Below are positions 1 to 6,426 of a stretch of DNA of 31,174 bases, piece after piece. The position numbers and the translations under genes are program-made. The stretch's first letter is position 1. Each line of letters begins with the position of its first letter. A model generated the notes under the pieces. It searched no databases. It was not told where the DNA came from and saw nothing but the letters and a program-made list of their open reading frames with translations. Source of the stretch: CAYSAQ01 sp964429235 (GTDB lineage Bacteria > Margulisbacteria > Riflemargulisbacteria > GWF2-35-9 > DYQY01); the NCBI GenBank assembly GCA_964429235.1, contig CAYSAQ010000015.1, positions 1 to 31,174 on the forward strand. Direction: 5' to 3'.

Positions 1-2
1 TT

Positions 3-155
3 GCTTATGGTTCAATGATGGAGCTTATAACTCAATTAACTATTTCTAAAGAAATAGGGTATATTAATTATGAAGTATATAATAAACTACGAGAACAAGC
101 GGAAGAGATTACTAATAAGTTAAATGCTTTAAGGAACTTTCAAAGAAATGTCTGA
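3..155 (+). CDS. Four-helix-bundle protein (IVP/23S rRNA intervening-sequence family), 3' end only
   Basis: The window opens inside this gene. The frame starting at base 3 reads GSMMELITQLTISKEIGY and ends NALRNFQRNV before TGA at 153-155. This matches the end of the small four-helix-bundle proteins first described from intervening sequences of 23S rRNA genes and common as free-standing genes in uncultured bacteria: the pattern G-S-x-x-E-L-x-T-Q-L-x-I-A/S-K-E-x-G-Y followed by an E-E-I-x-x-x-L-x-x-L helix is typical. About 50 residues of the usual 115-125 are visible. The stop overlaps the start of the next gene by 8 bases. The molecular role of the family is not established. Confidence 0.75.
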   Translation, partial: AYGSMMELITQLTISKEIGYINYEVYNKLREQAEEITNKLNALRNFQRNV

Positions 156-471
156 TCAAATTAACGAATCCACAAATCAACAAATAAACGAGCTATCAGT
201 ATATACTTCTGAGGAAACGCAGAGCTTATTAAACATTTCCCGATCTACATTTATGCGTTTAGTGAAAAAAGAAGTTCTACGAGCTAATAAGATAGGTGGT
301 CAATATAGAGTGCTTGGTAGAGAGATGCTTAGGTTGTTATTGCCTGAGGAAGAGTTTGATAAGGTTAAGGGGTTTGTGAAGAGAAATGAGGATACGGGGG
401 ACACCCTTCCGTCTACGCCTAAGACGTATCCGCCTTCCCTTGAAAAGGGAAGGATTAACGGCAACAAATGA
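148..471 (+). CDS. Excisionase-family (HTH_17, MerR-like) DNA-binding protein with repeat-derived tail
   Basis: A 107-aa protein whose residues ~18-70 form a MerR/excisionase-type winged helix: YTSEETQSLLNISRSTFMRL is the helix-turn-helix, and the following segment with GGQYRVLGREMLRLL is the wing and closing helix. Such proteins bind DNA as small regulators or recombination directionality factors; there is no recombinase here, so a regulator of the downstream AlbA_2 gene is the simpler reading. Its stop overlaps the next ATG (ATGA), so the two are probably co-translated. A paralogue lies at 3655-3876. That copy ends at the equivalent of residue ~75, whereas this one carries about 30 extra residues rich in Pro, Thr and Ser, encoded by palindromic repeat DNA at 405-455. 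The tail therefore looks like an acquired element rather than part of the fold. Confidence 0.7.
   Translation: MSDQINESTNQQINELSVYTSEETQSLLNISRSTFMRLVKKEVLRANKIGGQYRVLGREMLRLLLPEEEFDKVKGFVKRNEDTGDTLPSTPKTYPPSLEKGRINGNK
415..455 (+). repeat. Palindromic element inside the end of the HTH gene
   Basis: Two adjacent hairpins lie in the coding sequence. One is CGTCT-ACGCCTA-AGACG; the other is CCTTCCCTT-GAA-AAGGGAAGG, with perfect 9-bp arms. Similar motifs (ACGCCTA, CCTTCCCTT) recur in the intergenic repeats at 20.2, 22.1, 26.9 and 30.1 kb. The reading frame passes through and gives a Pro/Thr/Ser/Lys-rich tail absent from the paralogue at 3655-3876. This recalls Rickettsia palindromic elements, which insert in frame into genes, but I do not recognise the family. 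Confidence 0.6.
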
Positions 472-1796
472 ATCTTAACAATTTAACATCTATAATCGCT
501 AATGGAGAATCTGAAAATATAGAATTTAAAACGTCGTTTGGCAAAGAAACTATAGAAACAATAGTAGCTTTTTCTAATACTATTGGTGGTGATATTTATA
601 TTGGAATTAGCAGGAATAAAATAACAGGGATTATTGCTAATGAAGAATTGATGAAGGATTGGGTGAATAAGATAAAACAAGCGACAAAACCCCAAATATT
701 TCCTGATGTACAGATTTATACTATTGATGGGAAAATATTAGCGAAGATAAGAGTGACTGAATATCCTATTAAGCCAGTTTCTTATAATGATAAATATTAT
801 AAAAGAGTAGGTGCTTCTAACCATATTATTCCTGTTGATGAAATTGTAGATATCCAAATGAATAGTTTGAATATGTCTTTTGATTCTTTTTTGGTACCAG
901 AGCAAACGGATAAACTTCAAAAAACAATGATAGATAGGTTCTTTTTAAAGTTGAAAGCAAAAGAACGTTTTTTGATTTCAGAGAACACACAGTTAGACTT
1001 AAAAAAGTTGAAGTTAGTAAATGATAATAATATTCCTACATTCGCCTCGGTATTGCTTTTTTCAGAGCATAATATGGGAATACATATCGGTCGTTTTAAA
1101 ACTGATACAGTAATTATTGATGACATAATGATAAAGGCTCCATTAGTAGTTGCAATAGAAGAAGTAATGACGTTTATAAAAAAAAGTATTTCAGTTGCAT
1201 TTGAATTTACAGGTGAAATCCAGCGGAAAGAAGTATGGCAATATCCCTTAGAAGCGATTAGGGAGATTTTGCTTAATGCTGTTATTCATAGAGACTATAG
1301 AGATCCTACAGACACTATTATTAAGATTTATGATGATAAGATTCAGTTTGTAAGTCCAGGTTCATTGTTTGGTAATTTGACAGTTGAAGAATTAGAGACA
1401 GATAATTATATTGCGAAGCATAGAAATAAATTGTTGGCAGAATCTTTTTATGTAATGGGTGAGATAGAGAAATATGGTACTGGTTTTCGTAGAGTAAGAC
1501 AGCAGTTATCTTTAAGGAGAAATTTGAAATTTGAGTTTTATCAAAAGGCTAATTCTTTTATAGTTGAATTAAGTATAAAAAGTTCGGAGAAAAGTTCGGA
1601 GAAAAGTTCGGAGAAAAGTTCGGAGAAAATTATTTCAATGATGTTAGCGGATAGTCATATTACAATAAATCAATTGTCAGATAATATTGGGATTACTACC
1701 CGAGCAATAGAAAAGCAGATAAGTAAATTAAAAAATAGTAATATAATTAGACGGATAGGTTCTGATGTTAATGGGTATTGGGAGATTATAAAATGA
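468..1796 (+). CDS. AlbA_2 (Schlafen AAA_4) / GHKL-ATPase transcriptional regulator-like protein
   Basis: A 442-aa protein of the COG2865 type. Residues ~13-125 are an AlbA_2 (divergent AAA_4/Schlafen-related) domain, shown by GESENIEFKTSFG, AFSNTIGGDIYIGI and VSYNDKYYKRVGASN. Residues ~255-345 resemble HATPase_c_4, with the N-box-like REILLNAVIHRDY, then DDKIQFVSPG and IEKYGTGFRR. Residues 372-387 are four SSEK units, and residues 388-442 form a winged helix (ITINQLSDNIGITTRAIEKQ). The family is usually annotated as a predicted transcriptional regulator; the ligand or nucleic-acid target is unknown. It is translationally coupled to the HTH gene upstream. The second paralogue (2008-3387) shares all domains but is clearly diverged. 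Some relatives lie beside defence or phage genes, so a defence role is possible but not shown here. Confidence 0.8.
   Translation: MNLNNLTSIIANGESENIEFKTSFGKETIETIVAFSNTIGGDIYIGISRNKITGIIANEELMKDWVNKIKQATKPQIFPDVQIYTIDGKILAKIRVTEYPIKPVSYNDKYYKRVGASNHIIPVDEIVDIQMNSLNMSFDSFLVPEQTDKLQKTMIDRFFLKLKAKERFLISENTQLDLKKLKLVNDNNIPTFASVLLFSEHNMGIHIGRFKTDTVIIDDIMIKAPLVVAIEEVMTFIKKSISVAFEFTGEIQRKEVWQYPLEAIREILLNAVIHRDYRDPTDTIIKIYDDKIQFVSPGSLFGNLTVEELETDNYIAKHRNKLLAESFYVMGEIEKYGTGFRRVRQQLSLRRNLKFEFYQKANSFIVELSIKSSEKSSEKSSEKSSEKIISMMLADSHITINQLSDNIGITTRAIEKQISKLKNSNIIRRIGSDVNGYWEIIK
1581..1628 (+). repeat. Four in-frame 12-bp tandem repeats (SSEK)
   Basis: Four perfect copies of AGTTCGGAGAAA lie in frame and encode SSEK x4 in the linker between the GHKL-like domain and the C-terminal winged helix. 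Identical DNA units imply recent expansion or ongoing homogenisation by slippage. Confidence 0.95.
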
Positions 1797-1964
1797 AACA
1801 AATTATCCAAGATTTTAAAAAAAGGTAAAACTATTTTAGAAGAAGTTCATGTTCCTTCATGTGGTTTAGGAAAAGTGATTATTAAGACTACTCATAGTTT
1901 GGTATCATTAGGCACAGAAAGAATGTTAGTTGAATTTGGTAAGACTAGTACTGAAGTAATATAA
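1793..1964 (+). pseudogene. 5' fragment of a bi-domain (MDR + Gfo/Idh) oxidoreductase gene, copy 1, frameshifted
   Basis: The ATG at 1793 overlaps the stop of the AlbA_2 gene. It reads MKQIIQDF then hits a stop after one extra base in the TTTTAAAAAAA run. In the next frame the sequence continues KKGKTILEEVHVPSCGLG, VIIKTTHSLVSLGTERM and LVEFG before ending at TAA 1962-1964. This is the conserved N-terminus of the zinc-type dehydrogenase/Gfo-Idh fusion proteins often found in polysaccharide clusters (~700 aa); only about 50 residues remain. A near-identical fragment lies at 3384-3572. Confidence 0.75.
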
Positions 1965-1972
1965 CGATCTAA

Positions 1973-2001
1973 TCGACTTGTTATCTTTCCTTTGCTAAAA
2001 T
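1973..2001 (+). promoter_or_regulatory. Sigma70-like promoter, leaderless layout, for 2008-3387
   Basis: TCGACT (1973-1978), 17-bp spacer, TAAAAT (1996-2001), then 6 bases to the ATG at 2008. Transcription would begin at or next to the start codon. No Shine-Dalgarno sequence is visible upstream of this ATG. Confidence 0.55.
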
Positions 2002-2007
2002 AATAGT

Positions 2008-3387
2008 ATGAATCAAAAAGAACTTAAATCCATTATTTTCAAAGGTGAATCAGAATCAATTGAAATAAAAACATCATTTGGTAGAGAGCTTATTGAAACA
2101 ATTTGTGCATTTGCTAATACAAAAGGCGGATTGATTATTGTTGGGGTTAATTCTAATAAAAAGGTTATAGGTGTTACTCTTGGTCAAGAAACTGTGCAAA
2201 ATTGGTTGAATCAGATTAAGCAAGCTACATCTCCAGCTATTATTCCGGAGATTTATTCATCTGATTTGGATAATAGAACGATTGTTATTATAAAAGTTGA
2301 TGAATTTCCCATTAAACCAGTTGCGTTTAAAGGTCGGTACTATCATCGAGTAGCAAATAGCAACCATCCTCTTGGTATTGCTGAAATAACTCAAATTCAT
2401 ATGAAATCACTTCAATTATCTTGGGATGCTTATGAATTTCCAAACGAATTACTTTCAGCTATCAGTATGGCTAAAGTTGATGAATTTATTGAATCTATTA
2501 ATACAACCGGGCGATTTTATTCTGAGGATACTGCTATTAATACAATGCAGAAATTAAAATATTTTCTTGCCGATAAGCCAACATATGCAGCTATGTTACT
2601 TTTTGCAAAAGACCCCATGCGATTAAATATAAGAGTTGGACGATTTAAAGACGATATTACAATTATAGATGATAGACAAATAACAGACACATTGTTTGAT
2701 GCAGCTAAAGATACTATGAAGTTTATAAAAACATATTTGCAAGTTGCTTATGAGTTTAATGGAGATATTAAACGAACGGAAAAGTGGAATTATCCAATTC
2801 AGGCAATAAAGGAAGCTGTGCTGAATGCGATAGTTCATCGCAACTATACAGATCCCTCTGATATTCAGATTAAAATATATGATGATAAAATTACAATATT
2901 TAGTCCTGGAAAATTGTATGGAGACTTAACCCTAGATAAGTTGAAAAGTAGAAACTATCAGTCGAGTATAAGGAACAAACTAATTGCAGAAGCTTTTTAC
3001 CTAACGGGAGAAATAGAAAAGTATGGAAGTGGTTTTCTCCGTATAGAAAGAGAATTACAGTTGTATCCAAATATCAAATTTGAATTTAAAGAAATTGCTA
3101 ATGGAATGTTGGCTGTTTTTCATATTGTTGCTGAAGTGAATAACTCTAGTGACCAAGCTAGTGACCAAGCTAGTGACCAAGCTAGTGACCAAGCTATTAT
3201 TGATTTTTGCAAAGAGTCAAAAAGTAGTAGGGAAATAATGGAATTTCTTAACATGAAACATAAAACATATTTCAGAAAAAATATTTTACAACCTCTTTTA
3301 GATAATGGGTTCTTAATTCCTACAATACCGGATAAAATTAAAAGTCCTAACCAAAAATATAAATCAAAAGGAAAAGAATCTATCTGA
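2008..3387 (+). CDS. AlbA_2 / GHKL-ATPase regulator-like protein, paralogue 2
   Basis: A 459-aa paralogue of the protein at 468-1796 with the same order. An AlbA_2 domain spans ~13-125 (GESESIEIKTSFG, AFANTKGGLIIVGV, VAFKGRYYHRVANSN). A GHKL-like region spans ~270-360 (IKEAVLNAIVHRNY, DDKITIFSPG, IEKYGSGFLRI). Residues 381-396 are SDQA x4, followed by a C-terminal helical segment of about 60 residues. The repeat has the same unit length, copy number and position as in paralogue 1 but a different sequence. The gene has no HTH partner directly upstream and appears to have its own leaderless promoter. Its stop overlaps a decayed oxidoreductase fragment, as in paralogue 1, so the AlbA_2-plus-fragment unit was probably duplicated as a block. 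Function is unknown beyond the family-level prediction of a nucleic-acid-binding regulator. Confidence 0.8.
   Translation: MNQKELKSIIFKGESESIEIKTSFGRELIETICAFANTKGGLIIVGVNSNKKVIGVTLGQETVQNWLNQIKQATSPAIIPEIYSSDLDNRTIVIIKVDEFPIKPVAFKGRYYHRVANSNHPLGIAEITQIHMKSLQLSWDAYEFPNELLSAISMAKVDEFIESINTTGRFYSEDTAINTMQKLKYFLADKPTYAAMLLFAKDPMRLNIRVGRFKDDITIIDDRQITDTLFDAAKDTMKFIKTYLQVAYEFNGDIKRTEKWNYPIQAIKEAVLNAIVHRNYTDPSDIQIKIYDDKITIFSPGKLYGDLTLDKLKSRNYQSSIRNKLIAEAFYLTGEIEKYGSGFLRIERELQLYPNIKFEFKEIANGMLAVFHIVAEVNNSSDQASDQASDQASDQAIIDFCKESKSSREIMEFLNMKHKTYFRKNILQPLLDNGFLIPTIPDKIKSPNQKYKSKGKESI
3148..3195 (+). repeat. Four in-frame 12-bp tandem repeats (SDQA)
   Basis: Four perfect copies of AGTGACCAAGCT lie in frame and encode SDQA x4 at the same domain boundary as the SSEK repeat of the paralogue. 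The units are unrelated in DNA sequence to the SSEK units. Confidence 0.95.
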
Positions 3388-3572
3388 AACAAATTATCCA
3401 AGATTTAAAAAAAGGTAAAACTATTTTAGAAGAAGTTCATGTTCCTTCATGTAGTTTAGGAAAAGTGATTATTAAGACTACTCATAGTTTGGTGTCATTA
3501 GGCACAGAAAGAATGTTAGTTGAATTTGGTAATGTTTTGGGATGGAAACGTTTAAGAAAAGCTATTATTTAA
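3384..3572 (+). pseudogene. 5' fragment of a bi-domain oxidoreductase gene, copy 2
   Basis: It overlaps the stop of the second AlbA_2 gene. The frame starts at CTG where copy 1 has ATG, and reads KQIIQDLKKGKTILEEV through GTERMLVEFG, then about 13 unrelated residues to TAA at 3570-3572. Here the homopolymer frameshift of copy 1 is absent, but the ATG is lost. DNA identity to 1796-1942 is very high and ends at the same codon (FG) in both, which points to duplication of an already truncated piece. Confidence 0.75.
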
Positions 3573-3617
3573 AAGGTTAGCAATAATCTTTGCTTTCCGT
3601 TTCCACGTTTTATTCTA

Positions 3618-3647
3618 TTGACTCATTTTGACACGATTTGATACAAT
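3618..3647 (+). promoter_or_regulatory. Sigma70-like promoter, leaderless layout, for 3655-3876
   Basis: TTGACT (3618-3623), 18-bp spacer, TACAAT (3642-3647), then 7 bases to ATG 3655. The position of the -10 box argues for ATG 3655 as the true start rather than the in-frame TTG at 3628, which lies inside the promoter. Confidence 0.6.
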
Positions 3648-3654
3648 TAACCGT

Positions 3655-3876
3655 ATGGATGAAATAAAAGAAAACGCCGTATATACTTCTGAGGAAACGC
3701 AGAGCTTATTAAACATTTCCCGCTCAACATTTATGCGCCTTATTAAGAAGGAAATTCTTCGTGCTAATAAGATAGGTGGTCAATATAGAGTGCTTGGTAG
3801 AGAGATTCTAAGGTTGTTATTACCTGAGGGAGATTATGATAAGGTAAAAGAATTCGTAAATAGGAAAGAGGTGTAA
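3655..3876 (+). CDS. Excisionase-family (HTH_17) DNA-binding protein, paralogue 2
   Basis: A 73-aa protein that is essentially one MerR/excisionase-type winged helix: YTSEETQSLLNISRSTFMRL, then GGQYRVLGREILRLLLP, ending in DYDKVKEFVNRKEV. It is the short-tailed twin of 148-471. The DNA match is patchy: two blocks of over 40 bases are almost identical, while the stretch between them differs mostly at synonymous positions. It ends one base before the fdtA-like gene, so it is the first gene of the polysaccharide operon and could be its local regulator. That role is inferred from position only. Confidence 0.7.
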   Translation: MDEIKENAVYTSEETQSLLNISRSTFMRLIKKEILRANKIGGQYRVLGREILRLLLPEGDYDKVKEFVNRKEV

Positions 3877-3877
3877 C

Positions 3878-4291
3878 ATGGTAAGTATTGATGATTGCAA
3901 GATAATAGAGTTACCAAAGATACAAGATTCAAGAGGTAATTTGACTTTTATTGAACAGAACAAACATGTTCCTTTTGATATTAAAAGAATATTTTATCTA
4001 TATGATGTTCCAGGTGGAGAAAGTAGGGCTGATCACGCAAATAAATATACAACTCAGTTTCTAATAGCTATGAGTGGTAGCTTTGATATTATTGTTGATG
4101 ATGGAAAGAATAAAAAAAGAATTCATTTAAATAGAGCTTATAATGGGGTGCTTATTCCTAAAATGATTTGGAGAGGTATAGATAATTTTTCTTCTGGTGC
4201 AGTTTGTCTTTCTGTTGTTGATACTGAGTATTTAGCAGATGATTATATTAGAGAATATGACGAGTATATTAATGAAATTAAGACTAATTAA
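3878..4291 (+). CDS. fdtA: dTDP-4-oxo-6-deoxyglucose 3,4-oxoisomerase-like cupin (FdtA/QdtA/WxcM-C family)
   Basis: A 137-aa single-domain cupin. The family converts dTDP-4-oxo-6-deoxy-glucose to the 3-oxo sugar, the first dedicated step to 3-amino-3,6-dideoxyhexoses such as Fuc3NAc or Qui3NAc. Family marks are DSRGNLTFIEQNKHVPF near the N-terminus, IFYLYDVPGGESR, GSFDIIVDDGK, an IW-containing strand and DDYIREYDEY at the end. The order isomerase, acetyltransferase, aminotransferase that follows supports the assignment. One oddity: the family's HAHK active-site motif reads H53-A-N55-K56 here, so the second histidine is replaced. If that residue is needed, the enzyme may be slow, altered in product, or inactive. 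An AGAGGTG ribosome-binding site lies about 8 bases before the ATG, inside the end of the HTH gene. Confidence 0.8.
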   Translation: MVSIDDCKIIELPKIQDSRGNLTFIEQNKHVPFDIKRIFYLYDVPGGESRADHANKYTTQFLIAMSGSFDIIVDDGKNKKRIHLNRAYNGVLIPKMIWRGIDNFSSGAVCLSVVDTEYLADDYIREYDEYINEIKTN

Positions 4292-4744
4292 ATGATATAT
4301 ATGATTCATCCATTAGCAGATGTTCAATCAAAAGATATTGGTGAAAAAACTGAAATTTGGCAATTTTCAATTGTTTTACCAAATGCTAAAATTGGCTCAA
4401 ATTGTAATATTAATGCGCATTGTTTTATTGAAAATGAAGTTGCCATTGGAGATAATGTAACCGTTAAATGCGGAGTATATTTGTGGAATGGTATCGTTGT
4501 TGAGGATAATGTTTTTATTGGTCCCAATGTTACGTTTACTAATGATAAAAAACCTAAATCAAAAAAATATCCAAAAAAATTCATGCAAACAATTGTAAAA
4601 AAAGGAGCATCAATTGGTGCAAATGCTACAATTTTACCAGGGTTGATTATAGGAGAGAATGCTGTTGTTGGTGCCGGTTCAGTTGTAACAAAAGATGTTC
4701 TGCCTAACTCAACTGTGGTTGGTAATCCAGCTGCTGAGATTTAA
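4292..4744 (+). CDS. Sugar N-acetyltransferase, left-handed beta-helix (FdtC/QdtC-like)
   Basis: A 150-aa hexapeptide-repeat transferase with many [I/V/L]-G-x-x-x-x imperfect hexads: KIGSNCNINAHCFIE, VAIGDNVTVKCGVYLWNGI, FIGPNVTFTND and the C-terminal GASIGANATILPGLIIG. The GVYLWNGIVVEDNVFIGPN stretch is characteristic of acetyltransferases that act on dTDP-3-amino-3,6-dideoxyhexoses, and its position between the fdtA-like and fdtB-like genes fits. Start is ATG 4292, directly after the upstream stop; an in-frame ATG at 4301 is equally plausible. The protein ends VVGNPAAEI, shorter than the usual GNPAxxI plus a basic tail, so a few C-terminal residues may be lost. Confidence 0.8.
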   Translation: MIYMIHPLADVQSKDIGEKTEIWQFSIVLPNAKIGSNCNINAHCFIENEVAIGDNVTVKCGVYLWNGIVVEDNVFIGPNVTFTNDKKPKSKKYPKKFMQTIVKKGASIGANATILPGLIIGENAVVGAGSVVTKDVLPNSTVVGNPAAEI

Positions 4745-4748
4745 TAAA

Positions 4749-5867
4749 ATGAAAATACCATTTTTAGACCTTAAAGAAATTAATAATAGATATATTGCAG
4801 AGATTAATGCTGAAATTAAAAAAGTTTTAGATTCAGGTTGGTACATTATGGGTGAACAATGTAGCTTATTTGAGCAAGAATTTGCTGACTATTGTGGCAC
4901 TAAACATGCTATTGGTGTTGCATCAGGACTAGATGCTCTTATTATAATTCTAGAAGCATATAAAGAACTTGGAATTTTTGAACTAGGTGATGAGGTAATT
5001 GTACCAGCTAATACTTATATCGCTTCAATCTTAGCTATATCTAAAGCAGGATTAGTTCCAGTGTTAGTAGAGCCAGATATCAATACATACAATATTGATT
5101 CTCAATTAATTGAAGAAAAAATCACAGATAAAACAAAAGCAATACTGGTAGTTCATCTTTATGGTCTGGTGGCTCAGATGGGTCAAATTTCAAGTATTGC
5201 TAATAAACACAATATCAAGGTTATAGAAGATGCTGCACAAGCACATGGGGCTATATATAATGGCAAGAGAGCAGGTAATATTGGTGACGCAACTGGATTT
5301 AGTTTTTATCCAGGGAAAAACTTAGGAGCTCTTGGTGACGGTGGTGCCATTACAACTAATGATGATGAATTAGCAGAGGTTATAAGCGCTTTTCGTAATT
5401 ACGGTTCACAAAAGAAATATGTAAATAAATATAAAGGTCTAAATAGTAGGCTTGATGAAATCCAAGCAGCTGTTCTAAGAGTTAAATTAAGATATTTAGA
5501 TGATGATAACCAAAAACGTAGAGAAATTGCACAGTATTATTGCAAAAATATAACTAATCCAAATATTTTTTTGCCAACCCTCCAACCCTCAAACTCTCCA
5601 TCCTCCCAACAACATGTTTTCCATCTCTTCGTTATACGTTGTAAAGAACGTGATAGATTACAAAAGTATCTTACTGATAATGACATTCAGACTGTTATTC
5701 ACTATCCTATACCTTCTCATAAGCAAGAGGCATATCCTGAGTGGAATGGATTGTCATTTCCAACGACAGAGAAGATACATTGTGAGTGTTTGAGTTTACC
5801 AATTAGTCCTGTTATAAAAGCAGAAAATTTGTTGAAAATAGTTGAGGTATTAAATGAGTTTATTTAA
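4749..5867 (+). CDS. fdtB: PLP-dependent sugar aminotransferase (DegT/DnrJ/EryC1; FdtB/QdtB-like)
   Basis: A 372-aa fold-type I aminotransferase, expected to add the 3-amino group to the 3-oxo-6-deoxyhexose made by the FdtA-like enzyme. Visible marks: an N-terminus IPFLDLKEIN, the cofactor-binding S-G-L-D-A-L turn, VIVPANTYIAS, the EDAAQAHGA segment, and FYPGK190NLGALGDGG with K190 as the PLP lysine; near the C-terminus HYPIPSHKQEAYPEW. Start is ATG 4749, five bases after the upstream stop; longer upstream frames run through the acetyltransferase and are not real. An odd Pro/Ser/Gln-rich piece (~275-290) is encoded by C-rich DNA at about 5573-5614, unlike its neighbours, and sits where homologues have a short loop. 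The choice between FdtB and QdtB cannot be made from sequence alone. Confidence 0.85.
   Translation: MKIPFLDLKEINNRYIAEINAEIKKVLDSGWYIMGEQCSLFEQEFADYCGTKHAIGVASGLDALIIILEAYKELGIFELGDEVIVPANTYIASILAISKAGLVPVLVEPDINTYNIDSQLIEEKITDKTKAILVVHLYGLVAQMGQISSIANKHNIKVIEDAAQAHGAIYNGKRAGNIGDATGFSFYPGKNLGALGDGGAITTNDDELAEVISAFRNYGSQKKYVNKYKGLNSRLDEIQAAVLRVKLRYLDDDNQKRREIAQYYCKNITNPNIFLPTLQPSNSPSSQQHVFHLFVIRCKERDRLQKYLTDNDIQTVIHYPIPSHKQEAYPEWNGLSFPTTEKIHCECLSLPISPVIKAENLLKIVEVLNEFI
5573..5614 (+). repeat. C-rich low-complexity insert in the aminotransferase gene
   Basis: A run of CCAACCCTCC/CAAACTCTCC/CCTCCCAAC-like decamers, strongly C-biased against an AT-rich gene, encodes a PTLQPSNSPSSQQ-type loop. 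It keeps the frame. It is probably a degenerate tandem repeat that landed in a surface loop. Confidence 0.6.
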
Positions 5868-6426
5868 TAAAATAATTAGAAAAGTTGTTCAATCAATAAG
5901 AGTTATATTTTATAAAAGTCTTTCTAATTGCAATGAAATTTCCGGGCATCCTAGTTTGAATCAACCACTGCTCGCAGTTGGCCAGGGAAAAATAAGTTTT
6001 GGTTCCAAAGTACATATCGGATGTAGTCCTTCTCCTTCATTTTATAATACATATGCCCATTTTGACCTTAGAGGAGAAAAATCCTCAATATTGATAGCAG
6101 ATGATGTTTGGATAAACAACAACTCTTGCTTAATTGCTGATGGAGCAAATATTGAAATTGGCGAGGGCTCAATAATTGGTCCTAATTTTACAGCATATAC
6201 AAGTGATTTTCATAATATAGGAATTAAGAAACGTAAGCATAGCGACTATGCCAGGGAAAATGTAGCTATAGGGGTAAATGTGTTCATAGGCGCAGATGTT
6301 ACGATATTAAAAGGGGTGTCTATTGGTGAGAATAGTGTTGTTGGTATTGGTTCAGTTGTAACTAAGTCTTTTCCCTCAAATGTAGTAATTGCAGGCAATC
6401 CTGCAAGGATAATAAGAGAATTATGA
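5854..6426 (+). CDS. Hexapeptide-repeat O-acyltransferase (WcaF/maltose acetyltransferase-like)
   Basis: A 190-aa left-handed beta-helix acyltransferase. After a short basic N-terminus the hexads begin near residue 75 (ILIADDVWINNNSCLIADG, IEIGEGSIIGPNFTAYTSD) with the loop containing FHNIGI, followed by VFIGADVTILKGVSIGENSV and the closing SNVVIAGNPARIIREL. The histidine in the YTSDFHNI loop is the usual catalytic base of the class. It overlaps the aminotransferase by 14 bases and the flippase by 4, so it is in the operon. It probably O-acetylates a sugar of the repeat unit; donor and acceptor cannot be told from sequence. Identity as an acyltransferase is secure, substrate is not. Confidence 0.8.
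   Translation: MSLFNKIIRKVVQSIRVIFYKSLSNCNEISGHPSLNQPLLAVGQGKISFGSKVHIGCSPSPSFYNTYAHFDLRGEKSSILIADDVWINNNSCLIADGANIEIGEGSIIGPNFTAYTSDFHNIGIKKRKHSDYARENVAIGVNVFIGADVTILKGVSIGENSVVGIGSVVTKSFPSNVVIAGNPARIIREL

Noticed and set aside
1581..3195. Regular tandem repeats as a CRISPR array
   Set aside because: Units are 12 bp, contiguous, without spacers, and in frame inside two protein genes.
3120..3401. Minus-strand frame with repeated SLAW units
   Set aside because: It is the antisense shadow of the SDQA repeat; no start signal and wrong strand relative to every other gene.
3628..3657. TTG at 3628 as start of the second HTH gene
   Set aside because: It lies inside the promoter (between the -35 at 3618 and the -10 at 3642); ATG 3655 fits both promoter spacing and paralogue alignment.
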